Part shown: positions 31,530 to 43,555 of the stretch, one piece after another
Layout: the number at the start of each line of letters is the position of its first letter
Position numbering within the stretch: position 1 is the first letter of the stretch
Assembly: GCA_031769625.1 (NCBI GenBank)
Contig: JAUIMM010000534.1
Coordinates: forward strand, 6,288,001-6,352,000
Length of the DNA stretch: 64,000 nucleotides
Direction: 5' to 3'
Origin: Taudactylus pleione
Taxonomy: Eukaryota > Chordata > Amphibia > Anura > Myobatrachidae
Notes under the pieces: generated by a model
Told to the model about the DNA's origin: nothing
Databases searched by the model: none
The model's input: the letters and a program-made list of their open reading frames with translations, nothing else
Made by a program: the position numbers and the translations under genes

Positions 31530-33132
31530 TGCATCCGGAAAGTATTCACAGCGTGTCACTTTTTCCACATTTTGTTATGTTACAGCCTTATTTCAAAATA
31601 GAATAAATTCATTTTTGTCCTCAAAATTCTACACACAATACCCATAATGACAATGTGTAAAAAGTTATTTTGAGATTTTTGCTAATTTAATTATAAAAAA
31701 CATTAAGAAATCACATGTACATAAGTATTCACGGCCTTTGCCATGAAGCTCAAAATTAAGCTCAGGTGCATCCTATTTCCACTGATCATCCTTGAGATGT
31801 TCCTACGGCTTAATTGGATTCCACCTGTGGTAAATTCAGTTGATTGGACATGATTTTGAAAGGCTTACACCTGTCTATATAAGGGCCCACACTTGACAGT
31901 GCATGTCAGAGCACAAACCAAGCATGAAGTCCAAGGAATTGTCTGTAGACCTCCGAGACAGGATTGTCTAGAGGCACAAATCTGGGGAAGGGTACAGAAA
32001 AATATCTGCTGCTTTGAAGGTCCCAATGAGCACAGTGGCCTCCATCATCTGTAAATTAAAGAAATTCGGAACCACCAGGACTCTTCCTAGAGTTGGCTGT
32101 CCTTCTAAACTGAGCGATCGGGGGAGAAGGGCCCTAGTCAGGGAGGTGACCAAGAACCCGATGGTCACTCTGTCAGAGCTACAGCATTCCTCTGTGGAGA
32201 GACGAGAGCCTTCCAAAAGGACAACCATCTCTTCAGCAATCCACCAATCAGGCCTGTATGGTAGAGTGGCCAGACGGAAGCCACTCCTTAGTAAAAAGCA
32301 CATGGCAGCCCGCCTGGAGTTTGCCAAAATGCACCTGAAGGATTCTCAGACCACGAGAGAAAGACAAAGATTTTACTTTTTGGCGTGAATACCAGGCGTT
32401 CTGTTTGGAAGAAACCAGGCACCGCTCATCACCAGGCCAATACCATCCCTACAGTGAAGCATGGTGGTGGCAGCATCATGCTGTGGGGATGTTTTTCAGT
32501 GGCAGGAACTGGGAGACTAGTCAGGATAGAGGGAAAGATGAATGCAGCAATGTACAGAGACATCCTGGATGAAAACCTGCTCCAGAGCGCTCTTGACCTC
32601 AGACTGGGGCGACGGTTAATCTTTCAGCAGGACAACGACCCTAAGCACACAGCCAAGATATCAAAGGAGTGGCTTCAGGACAACTCTGTGAATGTCCTTG
32701 AGTGGCCCAGCCAGAGCCCAGACTTGAATCCGATTGAACATCTCTGGGGAGATCTGAAATTGGCTGTGCATCGACGCTTCCCATCCAACCTGATGGAGCT
32801 AGAGAGGTGCTGCAAAGAGGAATGGGCGAAACTGCCCAAAGATAGGTGTGCCAAGCTTGTGGCATCATATTCAAAAAGACTTGAGGCTGTAATTGCTGCC
32901 AAAAGTGCATCAACAAAGTATTGCACAAAGGCTGTGAATACTTATGTACATGAGATGTATTAGCTTTTTTTTATATATTAAATTTGCAAAAAAACTTTTT
33001 ACACATTGTCATTATGGGTATTGTGTGTAGAATTTTGAGGAGAAAAATGAATTTATTCCATTTTGGAATAAGGCTGTAACATAACAAAATGTGGAAAAAG
33101 TGACGCGCTCTGAATACTTTCCAGATGCACTG
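31527..33132. mobile_element. Tc1-like DNA transposon
   Basis: Ends CAGTGCATC / GATGCACTG within (TA)n. The terminal repeats are long: CCACATTTTGTTATGTTACA and ACAATACCCATAATGACAAT recur inverted near the right end, so each repeat is about 150-200 bp. Carries one transposase pseudogene. Confidence 0.92.
31924..32963 (+). pseudogene. Tc1 transposase, inactive
   Basis: A DDE transposase starting MKSKELSVDLRDRIV, with paired helix-turn-helix DNA-binding motifs (ISAALKVPMSTV.. and later) and a C-terminal catalytic half with QQDNDPKHTA (second Asp) and NPIEHLW (Glu). It is broken twice: an in-frame TAG at 31969-31971, and a small deletion with frameshift near 32358-32375. The deletion removes the WSDE-type block carrying the first catalytic Asp. 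After the break the frame reopens (GVNTRRSVW) and runs to the stop at 32961-32963. Dead copy. Confidence 0.9.
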
Positions 33133-33783
33133 TATATATATATATATATACATATTAGGGGTGTGCACCGGCCACTTTTCGTGTTTTGGTTTTGGATCTG
33201 GATCTTTCTTCGTGTTTTGGATCTGGATTGGTTTTGCCAAAACCACCCTTCCGTGTTTTGGGTTCTGGGTTTTGTGTATTGGATCTGTATTTTTTTGAAA
33301 AAAAGCATAAAAACAGCTAAAATCACAGAATTTGTGGGTTTTTCTGCTCCTATGCTATTATTAACTTCAATAACCTTAATTTCCACTCATTTCCAGTCTA
33401 TTCTGAACACCTCACACCTCACAATAGTGTTTTTATGTCCGAAAGGTTGCACCGAGGTAGCTGGATGACTATGCTAAGCGACACGAGTGGGCGGCACAAA
33501 CACGTGGCCCATCTAGGAGTGACACTGCAGTGGCAGACAGGATGGCAGTTTGAAAAACTAGGCCCCAAACAGTACATAATGCAAAGAAAAAAAAGAGGTG
33601 CAAGATGGAATTGTCCTTGGGCCCTCCCACCCATGCTTATGTTGTATAAACAGGACATGCACACTTTAGCAAACCAATCATTTCAGCGCCAGGGTCTGCC
33701 ACACGACTGTGGCTGAAATGATTGGTTCATTTGGGCCCCCACAAAACAAGCTGGCAATTAATCTGTCCCTGCACAAACTGGCT

Positions 33784-34187
33784 CTACGGAGGCAAGATGT
33801 CGTCCTCATCCTCCTCATCCACCGATTCCTCACCCTCTTCAGTGTTGTGTACATCCTCATCCTCACAGAGTATTAATTCGTCCCCGATGGAATGCACCAC
33901 CACAGGTCCCTCTGTACATTCTGGAGGCTGGTCTCCCTGGAAGAGTTGATAATTCATTTTTATGAACATCATCTTCTCCACATTTTGTGGAAGCAACCTC
34001 CTATGCCTTTCGCTGACAAGGTTCCCGGCTGCACTAAACACTCTTTTGGAGTACACACTGGAGGGGGGGCAACTCAGGTAAAATAGAGCCAGTTTGTACA
34101 GGGGCCTCCAAATTGCCTCTTTTTCCTGCCAGTACAGGTACGGACTGTCTGACATGCCTACTTGGATGCTGTCACCGATGTAATCCT
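33784..34187 (-). pseudogene. hAT transposase C-terminal (dimerisation) exon, copy 1
   Basis: The minus-strand frame reads the typical hAT dimerisation block: YWQEKEAIWRPL, then LALFYLSCPPSSVYS, VFSAAGNLVSERHRRLLP and a KMMFIKMN end, followed by an acidic tail (DEEDEDDILPP). The RNase-H-like catalytic core and zinc finger are absent. Upstream, the exon runs straight into the 135-bp array at ~34187. Confidence 0.8.
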
Positions 34188-37100
34188 TTAACAGACAGAC
34201 GCACACTTGTCACTGCTGCTTTGAGGATGTAGGTGCGGCTACAGCCCACACAATTCACAACGACAAAAAGAAAAATAATTTTTTTATTTTTTGTGTAGCG
34301 CACTTTGAGGGTTACACCACCCTTTAACAGACAGACGCACGCTTGTTGCTGCTGCTTTGAGGATGCAAGTGCGGCTACAGCCCACACAATTCACAAAGAC
34401 AGAAAAAAAAAGAAGGATTTTTTATTTTTTGTGGAGCGAACTTTGAGGGTTACACCACCCTTTAACAGACAGACGCACGCTTGTCACTGCTGCTTTGAGG
34501 ATGCAGGTGCGGCTACAGCCCACACAATTCACAAAGACAGAAAAAAAAGAATTTTTTATTTTTTGTGGAGCGAACTCTGAGGGTTACACCACCCTTTAAC
34601 AGACAGACGCATGCCTGTCGCTGCTGCTTTGAGGATGCAGGTGCGGCTACAGACCACACAATTCACAAAGACAGAAAAAAAAAAGAATTTTAAATTTTTT
34701 GTGGAGCGCACTTTGAGGGTTACACCACCCTTTAACAGACGGACGCACGCTTGTCGCTGCTGCTTTGAGGATGCAGGTGCGGCTACAGCCCACACAATTC
34801 ACAAAGACAGGAAAAAAAAGAAGAATTTTTTAATTTTTGTGGAGTGCACTTTGAGGGTTACACCACCCTTTAACAGACAGATGCACGCTTGTCGCTGCTG
34901 CTTTGAGGATGCAGGTGCGGCTACAGCCCACTCAATTCACAAAGACAGAAAAAAAAAAAATTTTTTTATTTTTTGTGGAGCAAACTCTGAGGGTTACACC
35001 ACCCTTTAACAGACAGATGCACGCTTGTCGCTGCTGCTTTGAGGATGCAGGTGCGGCTACAGCCCACACAATTCACAAAGACAGAAAAAAATGAATTTTT
35101 TTTTTTTTGTGGAGCAAACTCTGAGGGTTACACCACCCTTTAACAGACAGATGCACGCTTGTCGCTGCTGCTTTGAGGATGCAGGTGCGGCTACAGCCCA
35201 CACAATTCACAAAGACAGGAAAAAAAGAAGAATTTTTCATTTTTTGTGGAGCGAACTTTGAGGGTTAAACCACCCTTTAACAGACAGACGCACGCTTCGA
35301 GCTGCTGCTTTGAGGATGCAGGTGTGGCTACAGCCCACACAATTCACAAAGACAGAAAAAAAAAAGAATTTTTTATTTTTTGTGGAGTGCACTTTGAGGG
35401 TTACACCACCCTTTAACAGACAGACACACACTTGTCGCTGCTGCTTTGAGGATGCAGGTGCGGCTACAGCCCACACAATTCACAAAGACAGAAAACAATG
35501 AATTTTTTATTTTTTGTGGAGCGAACTCTGAGGGTTACACCACCCTTTAACAGACAGACGCACGCTTGTCGCTGCTGCTTTGAGGATGCAGGTGCGGCTA
35601 CAGCCCACACAATTCACAAAGACAGAAAAAAAAGGAATTTTTTTATTTTTGTGGAGCGCACTTTGAGGGTTACACCACCCTTTAACAGACAGACGCACGC
35701 TTGTTGCTGCTGCTTTGAGGATGCAGGTGCGGCTACAGCCCACACAATTCACAAAGACAGAAAAAAAAGAAGAATTTTTTATTTTTTGTGTAGCGAACTT
35801 TGAGGGTTACACCACCCTTTAACAGACAGACGCACGCTTGTCACTGCTGCTTTGAGGATGCAGGTGCGGCTACAGACCACACAATTCACAAAGACAGAAA
35901 AAAAAAAGAATTTTATATTTTTTGTGGAGCGCACTTTGAGGGTTACACCACCCTTTAACAGACAGATGCACGCTTGTCGCTGCTGCTTTGAGGATGCAGG
36001 TGCGGCTACAGCCCACACAATTCACAAAGACAGAAAAAAATGAATTTTTTTTTTTTTGTGGAGCAAACTCTGAGGGTTACACCACCCTTTAACAGACAGA
36101 TGCACGCTTGTCGCTGCTGCTTTGAGGATGCAGGTGCGGCTACAGCCCACACAATTCACAAAGACAGGAAAAAAAGAAGAATTTTTCATTTTTTGTGGAG
36201 CGAACTTTGAGGGTTAAACCACCCTTTAACAGACAGACGCACGCTTCGAGCTGCTGCTTTGAGGATGCAGGTGTGGCTACAGCCCACACAATTCACAAAG
36301 ACAGAAAAAAAAAAGAATTTTTTATTTTTTGTGGAGTGCACTTTGAGGGTTACACCACCCTTTAACAGACAGACACACACTTGTCGCTGCTGCTTTGAGG
36401 ATGCAGGTGCGGCTACAGCCCACACAATTCACAAAGACAGAAAACAATGAATTTTTTATTTTTTGTGGAGCGAACTCTGAGGGTTACACCACCCTTTAAC
36501 AGACAGACGCACGCTTGTCGCTGCTGCTTTGAGGATGCAGGTGCGGCTACAGCCCACACAATTCACAAAGACAGAAAAAAAAGGAATTTTTTTATTTTTG
36601 TGGAGCGCACTTTGAGGGTTACACCACCCTTTAACAGACAGACGCACGCTTGTTGCTGCTGCTTTGAGGATGCAGGTGCGGCTACAGCCCACACAATTCA
36701 CAAAGACAGAAAAAAAAGAAGAATTTTTTATTTTTTGTGTAGCGAACTTTGAGGGTTACACCACCCTTTAACAGACAGACGCACGCTTGTCACTGCTGCT
36801 TTGAGGATGCAGGTGCGGCTACAGACCACACAATTCACAAAGACAGAAAAAAAAAAGAATTTTATATTTTTTGTGGAGCGCACTTTGAGGGTTACACCAC
36901 CCTTTAACAGACAGACGCACGCTTGTCGCTGCTGCTTTGAGGATGCAGGTGCGGCTACAGCCCACACAATTGACAAAGACAGAAAAAAAAAAGAATTTTT
37001 TATTTTTTGTGGAGTGCGCTTTGAGGGTTACACCACCCTTTAACAGACAGACGCACGCTTGTTGCTGCTGCTTTGAGGATGCAGGTGCGGCTACAGCCCA

Positions 37101-37300
37101 CACAATTCACAAAGACAGAAAAAAAAGAATTTTTTATTTTTTGTGTAGCGCACTTTGAGGGTTAAACCACCCTTTAACAGACAGACGCACGCTTCGAGCT
37201 GCTGCTTTGAGGATGCAGGTGTGGCTACAGCCCACACAATTCACAAAGACAGAAAAAAAAGAATTTTTTATTTTTTGTGGAGTGCACTTTGAGGGTTACA
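34187..37300. repeat. ~135-bp tandem array inside hAT copy 1
   Basis: About 23 units of ~134-137 bp, each containing CACCCTTTAACAGACAGACG, CTGCTGCTTTGAGGATGCAG and CCCACACAATTCACAAAGAC, then an A-tract and T-tract. Unit length differs mainly in the A/T runs. The open frames are by-products. Confidence 0.92.
34990..36887. repeat. 949-bp higher-order duplication (7 units x 2)
   Basis: Two adjacent blocks, ~34990-35938 and ~35939-36887, carry the same ordered variants (A-tract lengths, CTTCGAGCTG, ACACACACTTG, AAAACAATG). Features recur exactly 949 bp apart. A recent duplication of seven 135-bp units. Confidence 0.85.
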
Positions 37301-39205
37301 CCACCCTTTAACAAACAGATGCACGCTTGGCGCTGCTGCTTTGAGGATGCACGTACAGTGCACACAATTCACAAACACAGAAAATATTTTTTTATTTTGT
37401 TTGGAGTGCACTTTGGGAGTTACACAACCCTTTAACAGATGAGCCAACCAGCCCTTTACTTATGGGACACAGGCGCACGCTTGGCGCTGCTCCTTTGTTG
37501 ATGCACGTGCAGCCACAGTGCACACAATTCACAAACACAGAAAATAATTTTTTATTTTGTTTGGAGTGCACTTTGGGGGTTACACCACCCTTTAACAGAC
37601 GAGCCAACCAGCCCTTTACTTATGACACAGGCACATGCTTGGCGCTACTTTGTTGATTCATGTGCGGCTACTGCGCACACAATTCACAAACACAAAAAAT
37701 TATTTTTTATTTTGTTTGGAGTGCACTTTGGGGGTTACAGCACCCTTTAACGGTCAAGCCAGCCAGCCCTTCACTTATGACACAGGCGCACGCTTGGCGC
37801 TACTTTGTTGATGCACGTGCGGCTACTGCGCACACAATTCACAAACACAAAAAAATATAGTTTTTTATTTTTTTGGGAGTGCACTTTGGGGGTTACAGCA
37901 CCCTTTAACGGACAAGCCAGCCGGCCCTTTACTTATGGGACACAGGCGCACGCTTGGCACTGCTCCTTTGTTGATGCACATGCAGCCACAGTGCACACAA
38001 TTCACAAACACAGAAAATAATTTTTTATTTTGTGTAGAGCGCACTTTGAGGGTTACACCACCCTTTAACAGACAGACGCATGCTTATCGATGCTGCTTTG
38101 AGGATGCAGGTGTTGCTACAGCCCACACAATTCACAAAGACAGAAAAAAAAAATTTTTTTATTTTTTGTGGAGCGCACTTTGAGGGTTACACCACCCTTT
38201 AACAGACAGATGCATGCTTGTCGCTGCTGCTTTGAGGATGCAGGTGCGGCTACAGCCCACACAATTCACAAAGACAGAAAACAAAAAGAAGAATTTTTTA
38301 TTTTTTGTGGAGCGCACTTTGAGGGTTACACCACCCTTTAACAGACAGACGCACGCTTGGCGCTGCCGCATTGAGGATGCACGTACAGTGCACACAATTC
38401 ACAAACACAGAAAATATTTTTTTATTTTGTTTGGAGTGCACTTTGGGAGTTACACCACCCTTTAACAGACGAGTCAGCCAGCCCTTTAATTATGACACAG
38501 GCACAGGCTTGGCGCTACTTTGTTGATGCACGTGCGGCTACTGCGCACACAATTCACAAACACAAAAAAATATAGTTTTTTATTTTTTTTGGAGTGCACC
38601 TTGGGGGTTACGGCACCCTTTACGGACAAGCCAGCCGGCCCTTTACTTATGGGACACAGGCGCACGCTTGGCGCTGCTCCTTTGTTGATGCACGTGCAGC
38701 CACAGTGCACACAATACACAAACACAGAAAATTATTTTTTATTTTGTTTGGAGTGCACTTTGGGGGTTACAGCACCCTTTAACGGTCAAGCCATCCAGCC
38801 CTTTACGTATGACACAGGGGCACACTTGGCGCTACTTTGTTGATAACCGTGCGGCCACAGTGCACACAATTCACAAACCCAGAAAATATTTTTTTATTTG
38901 GTTTGGAGTGCACTTTGGGGGTTACAGCACCTTTTAACGGTCAAGCCAGCCGGCCCTTTACTTATGACACAGGCGCACGCTTGGCGCTACTTTGTTGATG
39001 CATGTGCGGCTACTGCGTACACAATTCACAAACACAGAAAAAATATATATATTATAATTATTTGGAGTGCACTTTGGGGGTTACAGTACCCTTTAACGGA
39101 CGAGCCAGCCGGCCCTTTACTTATGATACAGACGCACGCTTGGCGCTACTTTGTTGATGCACGTGCGGCTACTGCGCACACAATTCACAAACACAGAAAA
39201 AATAT
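37300..39205. repeat. diverged ~150-180-bp tandem array inside hAT copy 1
   Basis: Related to the 135-bp units but with CTTTGTTGATGCACGTGCGG, GGGGGTTACAGCACCC, AGCCAGCCGGCCCTTTACTT and CACAATTCACAAACACA. Three interspersed units near 38020-38340 are of the 135-bp type. Shared with copy 2 at 41470-44045. Confidence 0.85.
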
Positions 39206-39590
39206 TTATTTTTTAGCACTTGGGGGGAGCACCCCTGATGGACAGAGCACTCCCTGGACAACACTACAGCACCCCTTTAGGACTGGGACACTGCACAGGA
39301 CTTTGGAGTGGACACAGCCCCTATGGAGAACTGACTGCACAACACAGTCCAGCCAGCCCCTATGGACTTTGGAGGAGTGGACACAGCCCCTATGGACAAT
39401 AGCAGCACAGCACAACACAGCCAGCCCCTATGGACTTTGGAGGAGTGGACACAGTCCCTATGGACAACAGCAGCACAGCACAGCACAGCACAACACTACA
39501 CTGCACTACACAGCCCAGCCAGCACTAACTCCCACCCTCCCTCTTCACTGTCCACAGCCGAGTGAGAAAATGGCGCCGACGTGGGTACCT

Positions 39591-39596
39591 TATATA
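39591..39596 (-). promoter_or_regulatory. TATA box of the hAT element
   Basis: TATATA on the minus strand in the right end of copy 1, followed by GGCGCCATTTTCTCACTC. Copy 2 has TTTATAAAA at the matching place (~44377), also followed by GGCTCCATTTCTCACTC. Conservation supports a promoter for minus-strand transcription. Confidence 0.35.
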
Positions 39597-39750
39597 GGAT
39601 CCAAAACCCGTGAGACTCGGAAGGCGGGATGATGATGTTTTGCCTCGATTTCAGATCCGAGTCAGGCGGAAAAAGTCGAGCCTGACTCAGATCGGCCTCG
39701 GATCCTGGGGGCTCGGGGGGGTTTGGATTATATATAAATATATATATAGA

Positions 39751-39915
39751 CAGATTAAGAAGTAGCACTGCACGGACTTCACAGCAACAATGTATACTGT
39801 ATGCAACGTTGCAGATTTAATACAATCTTTCGTCAAGCCATTGTATTAAATCCGAAACGTTGCATACAGTATACATTGTTGCTGTGAAGTCCGTGCAGTG
39901 CTACTTCTTAATCTG
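39751..39915. repeat. palindrome, 75-bp arms
   Basis: Arms 39751-39825 and 39841-39915 are near-perfect inverted copies (CAGATTAAGAAGTAGCACTG / inverse) with a 15-base loop. The right arm reads TCCGAAACGTTGCAT, like the GAAACGTY core of the PLE terminal motif at 31308. Confidence 0.8.
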
Positions 39916-40182
39916 TTTATTTGCTATCACGACTTGCCTCTGCCTGCTATGATGGAGTCAGCACCCCGGCCGTCAGCATAAAGGAGCTGGAGTGCCGGTC
40001 TTTCCTTTGTCTACATATATATACCTCAATCAGTATTTGGTAACCCCCGTTTCATAATCCTGTGTTTGCCACTGCTATAGGTGTATCTAGAGGCATAATG
40101 GGAAATAATGAGTTGAGAAATAGAAGACTCATGTGATTTGTTTAAAACAGGCTAATAAAGTGAGAAAAAATAAATAAAACAT

Positions 40183-40318
40183 GGGGAGATGTATCATATC
40201 TACAAGAGAGATAAGTACCAACCAATCAGCTTCTGTCATTTTCTAGGACAGCCTGTAAAATGACAGACGTTGATTGGTTGGTACTTGATCCCTCTACAAG
40301 ATTGATAAATCCTCAACT
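40183..40318. mobile_element. short foldback MITE (AAGTACCAACCAATCAG)
   Basis: Second copy of the 12565-12700 element: inverted AAGTACCAACCAATCAG / TGATTGGTTGGTACTT around a short CTGTCATTTTCTAGGACAGC centre. Confidence 0.6.
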
Positions 40319-40984
40319 AAATAAATAAAAACAGTGTATTTTAAAGGTGCATATCCACTAAGGGTTTGCAACAGACACTTTTCGTGTTTTGGTTTTGGAT
40401 CTGGATCTTTCATCGTGTTTTGGATCTGGATTGGTTTTGCCAAAACCACCCTTCCGTGTTTTGGGTTCTGGGTTTGGTGTTTTGGATCTGTATTTTTTTT
40501 TTAAATAGCATAAAAACAGCTCAAATCACAGAATTTGTGGGTTTTTCTGCTCCTATGCTATTATTAACCTCAATAACATTAATCTCCACTCATTTCCAGT
40601 CTATTCTGAACACTGAACACCTCACAATATTGTTTTTACTCCAAAAGGTTGCACCGAGGTAGCTGGATGACTATGCTAAGCGACACGAGTGGGCGTCACA
40701 AACACGTGGTCCATCTAGGAGTGACACTGCAGTGGCAGACAGGATGGCAGTTTGAAAAACTAGGCCCCAAACAGTACATAATGCAAAGAAAAAAAGAGGT
40801 GCAAGATGGAATTGTCCTTTGGCCCTCCCACCCACCCTTATGTTGTATAAACAGGACATGCACACTTTAACAAACCAATCATTTCAGCGCCAGGGTCTGG
40901 AACACGACTGTGGCTGAAATGATTGGTTCGTTTGGGTCCCCACAAAACAAGCTGGCAATTAATCTGTCCATGCACAAACTGGCT

Positions 40985-41466
40985 CTACGGAGGCAAGATG
41001 TCGTCCTCATCCTCCTCATCCACCGATTCTTCACCCTCTTCAGTGTTGTGTACATCCTCATCCTCACAGAGTATTAATTCGTCCCCACTGGAATCCACCA
41101 CCACAGGTCCCTCTGTACGTTCTGGAGGCTGGTCTCCCTGGAAGAGTTGATAATTCATTTTTATGAACATCATCTTCTCCAAATTTTGTGGAAGCAACCT
41201 CCTACGTCTTTCGCTGACAAGGTTCCCGGCTGCACTAAACACTGTTTCTGAGTACACACTGGAGGAGGGGCAACTCAGGTAAAATAGAGCCAGTTTATAC
41301 AGGGGCCTCCAAATTCCCTCTTTTTCCTGCCAGTACAGGTACGGACTGTCTGACATCCCTACTTGGATGCTGTCACCAATGTAATCCTCCACCATTCTGT
41401 CAGTGGTGACAGTATCATATGCAGTGACAGTAGACATGTCAGAAATTGTTGGCATGTCCTTCAGTC
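40985..41466 (-). pseudogene. hAT transposase C-terminal exon, copy 2
   Basis: Same dimerisation block as copy 1 (LALFYLSCPSSSVYS, VFSAAGNLVSERRRRLLP, KMMFIKMN, acidic tail). It extends about 25 residues further upstream (SDMSTVTAYDTVTTDRMVED) before running into array sequence near 41470, so copy 2 keeps more of the original exon. Catalytic core absent. Confidence 0.8.
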
Positions 41467-42018
41467 CGGACCAGATGTCCAAACCGGCCCTTGACTTATG
41501 ACACAGGCGCACACTTGGAGCTGCTCCTTTGTTGATGCACGTGCGGCTACTGCGCATACATTTCGCACACAAACACAGAAACAAAAGAATTGTTTATTTT
41601 TTGTGTAGCACACTTTGGGGGTTACACCACCCTTTAACAGACTTATGGGACACAGGTGCACGCTTGGCGCTGCTCCTTTTTTGATGCACATGCGGCTACT
41701 GCGCATACATTTCGCACACAAGCACAGACAAAAAAGAATTGTTTATTTTTTGTGGAGCGCACTTTGGGGGTTACACCACCCTTTAACAGACTTATGGGAC
41801 ACAGGCGCATGCTTGGCGCTGCTCCTTTGTTGATGCACGTGCAGCCACAGTGCACACAATTCACAAACACAGAAAATAATTTTTTATTTTTGTTGGAGTG
41901 CACTTTGGGGGTTACACCACCCTTTAAGAGATGAGCCAGCCGGCCCTTTACTTATGGGACACAGGCGCACGCTTGGCGCTGCTCCTTTGATGATGCATGT
42001 GCAACCACAGTGCACACT

Positions 42019-42552
42019 GGCCCTGATTCAGAGCCGGACGCTCTGACAGAATCAGGGCTGGCCTTCTGGTTTTTAGAGCGGCCTCCTGGCTGCTCGCATA
42101 GCTGTGGGTGACCACCCACAGCTATAGCGAGTGGCCAGGAAGATGGTCGCAATGGTCAAGACCATCGCGACCATCGGGCTTGCAACGAGACCCTTGTGGT
42201 AGGGTCTCGTTGCCGCAAGCCCCAGAGATTTCGGCTCTCACAGAGCCGAAATCTCTCCCACTGACATCATTCGTGATGTTAGTGGGGCAGCCCCCAAACG
42301 GAGGCGTTCACATGGGTACGCCTCCGTTTGGGCAGCCACTCCCCCGTCCCGCCCACCAAAGGGGGCGTGCTGTCACTCAACATCGACAGCACGCTCCCTT
42401 TGGTACGAGACCCGGAGTGACGGTTTGCCCGTCGCTATCCGGGTCTCGCACATGCGCACGACGGAGCCGGCTCCATCGTGCACATGCGCACTGGGCCACC
42501 ATCGACCCGCTTGCGAGCGCACAGCGTTCGCGAGCGGGTCTGAATCAGGCCC
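42019..42552. mobile_element. Harbinger-type serial-hairpin MITE, type B
   Basis: GGCCCTGATTCAGAGCC start, CTGAATCAGGCCC end. Inserted in GCACACAATTC of an array unit: right duplication ACA (42553-42555), left ACT (one change). Opposite orientation to 43009. Confidence 0.85.
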
Positions 42553-43008
42553 ACAATTCACAAACACAAAATTATTTTTTATTTTTGTTGGAGTGCACTT
42601 TGGGGGTTACATCACCCTTTAAGAGATGAGCCAGCCGGCCCTTGACTTATGGGACACAGGTGCACGCTTGGCGCTGCTCCTTTGTTGATGCACGTGCAGC
42701 CACAGTGCACACAATTCACGAACACAGAAAATCATTTTTAATTTTTCTTGGAGTGCACTTTGGGGGCTTACACCACCCTTTAAGAGATGAGCCAGCCGGC
42801 CCTTTACTTGGCGCTGCTCCTTTGTTGATGCACGTGCAGCCACAGTGAACACAATTCACAAACACAGAAAATCATTTTTTATTTTGTTTGGAGTTCTCTT
42901 TGTAGGTTACAGCACCCTTTAACTGTCAAGCCAGCTGGCCCTTTACTTATGACACAGGCGCACGCTTGGCGCTACTTTGTTGATGCACGTGCAGCTACAG
43001 CGCACACA

Positions 43009-43555
43009 GGGTCTCATTCAGAACCGCTCACGAGCGCTGTACGCTCGCAAGCGGGTCTATGGTGCCCAAGTGCGCATGCGCATGACGGAGGGAGCTCCGT
43101 CGTAGGCATGCGCGAGACCCGGCGAGTGACGGGGAAGCCGTCGCTCGGGGTCTCGCACCAAAGGGGGCGTGCTGTCGATGGTGAGTGACAGCACGCCCCC
43201 TTTGGTGGGCGTGCCAGGGCGTGGCTGCCCAGATGGAGGCGTTCCCATGGGAACGCCTACCGTCTGGGTCCGGCCCCACTGACATCACTAGTTATGTCAG
43301 TGGGAGTGATTTTGGCTCTGATAGAGCCAAAATCACTCCAGGGCTTGCGGCAACGAGACCCTACCGCAAGGGTCTCGTCGCAAGCCCGATGGTCATGATG
43401 GTCTTGACCATCGCAACCATCATCATGGACGCTCACATAAGCTGTGGGTGGTAACCCACAGCTATGCGAGCGTCCAGGAGGACGCACAAAAAAAACAAAA
43501 ACGCCCTGATTCAGAGCGGGCGCTCGTTCAGAGCGTCCGGCTCTGATTCAGGCCC
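43009..43555. mobile_element. Harbinger-type serial-hairpin MITE, type B
   Basis: GGGTCTCATTCAGAACC start, CTGATTCAGGCCC end, perfect duplication ACA at 43006-43008 and 43556-43558. Inserted at the same position (GCGCACACAATTC) of another array unit. Confidence 0.88.

Larger units (their letters stand above)
33158..39735 (-). mobile_element. hAT element copy 1 with expanded internal arrays
   Basis: Left end near TAGGGGTGTGCACCGG; right end in the GGGGGCTCGGGGGGGTTTGGAT region, both bordered by TA-rich DNA. It shares with copy 2 (40361-44545) a left region (TTTTCGTGTTTTGGTTTTGG..), a minus-strand hAT C-terminal exon, tandem arrays, and a right region with GATTTCAG..CCGAGTCAGGCGG and a TATA box. 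Only the last exon of the transposase remains. The right boundary is approximate. Confidence 0.7.

Noticed and set aside
34305..38465. Series of Cys/His-rich ORFs (CRCCFEDAGAATAHTIHKD..) that could suggest zinc fingers
   Set aside because: The spacing is set by the 135-bp DNA repeat, frames break at A/T tracts, both strands are open, and no C2H2 pattern is present.
39206..39632. Trp/Thr/Ser-rich 244-residue ORF at the right end of hAT copy 1
   Set aside because: Spans array units and GGACACAGCCCCTATGGA short repeats; copy 2 does not keep the frame.
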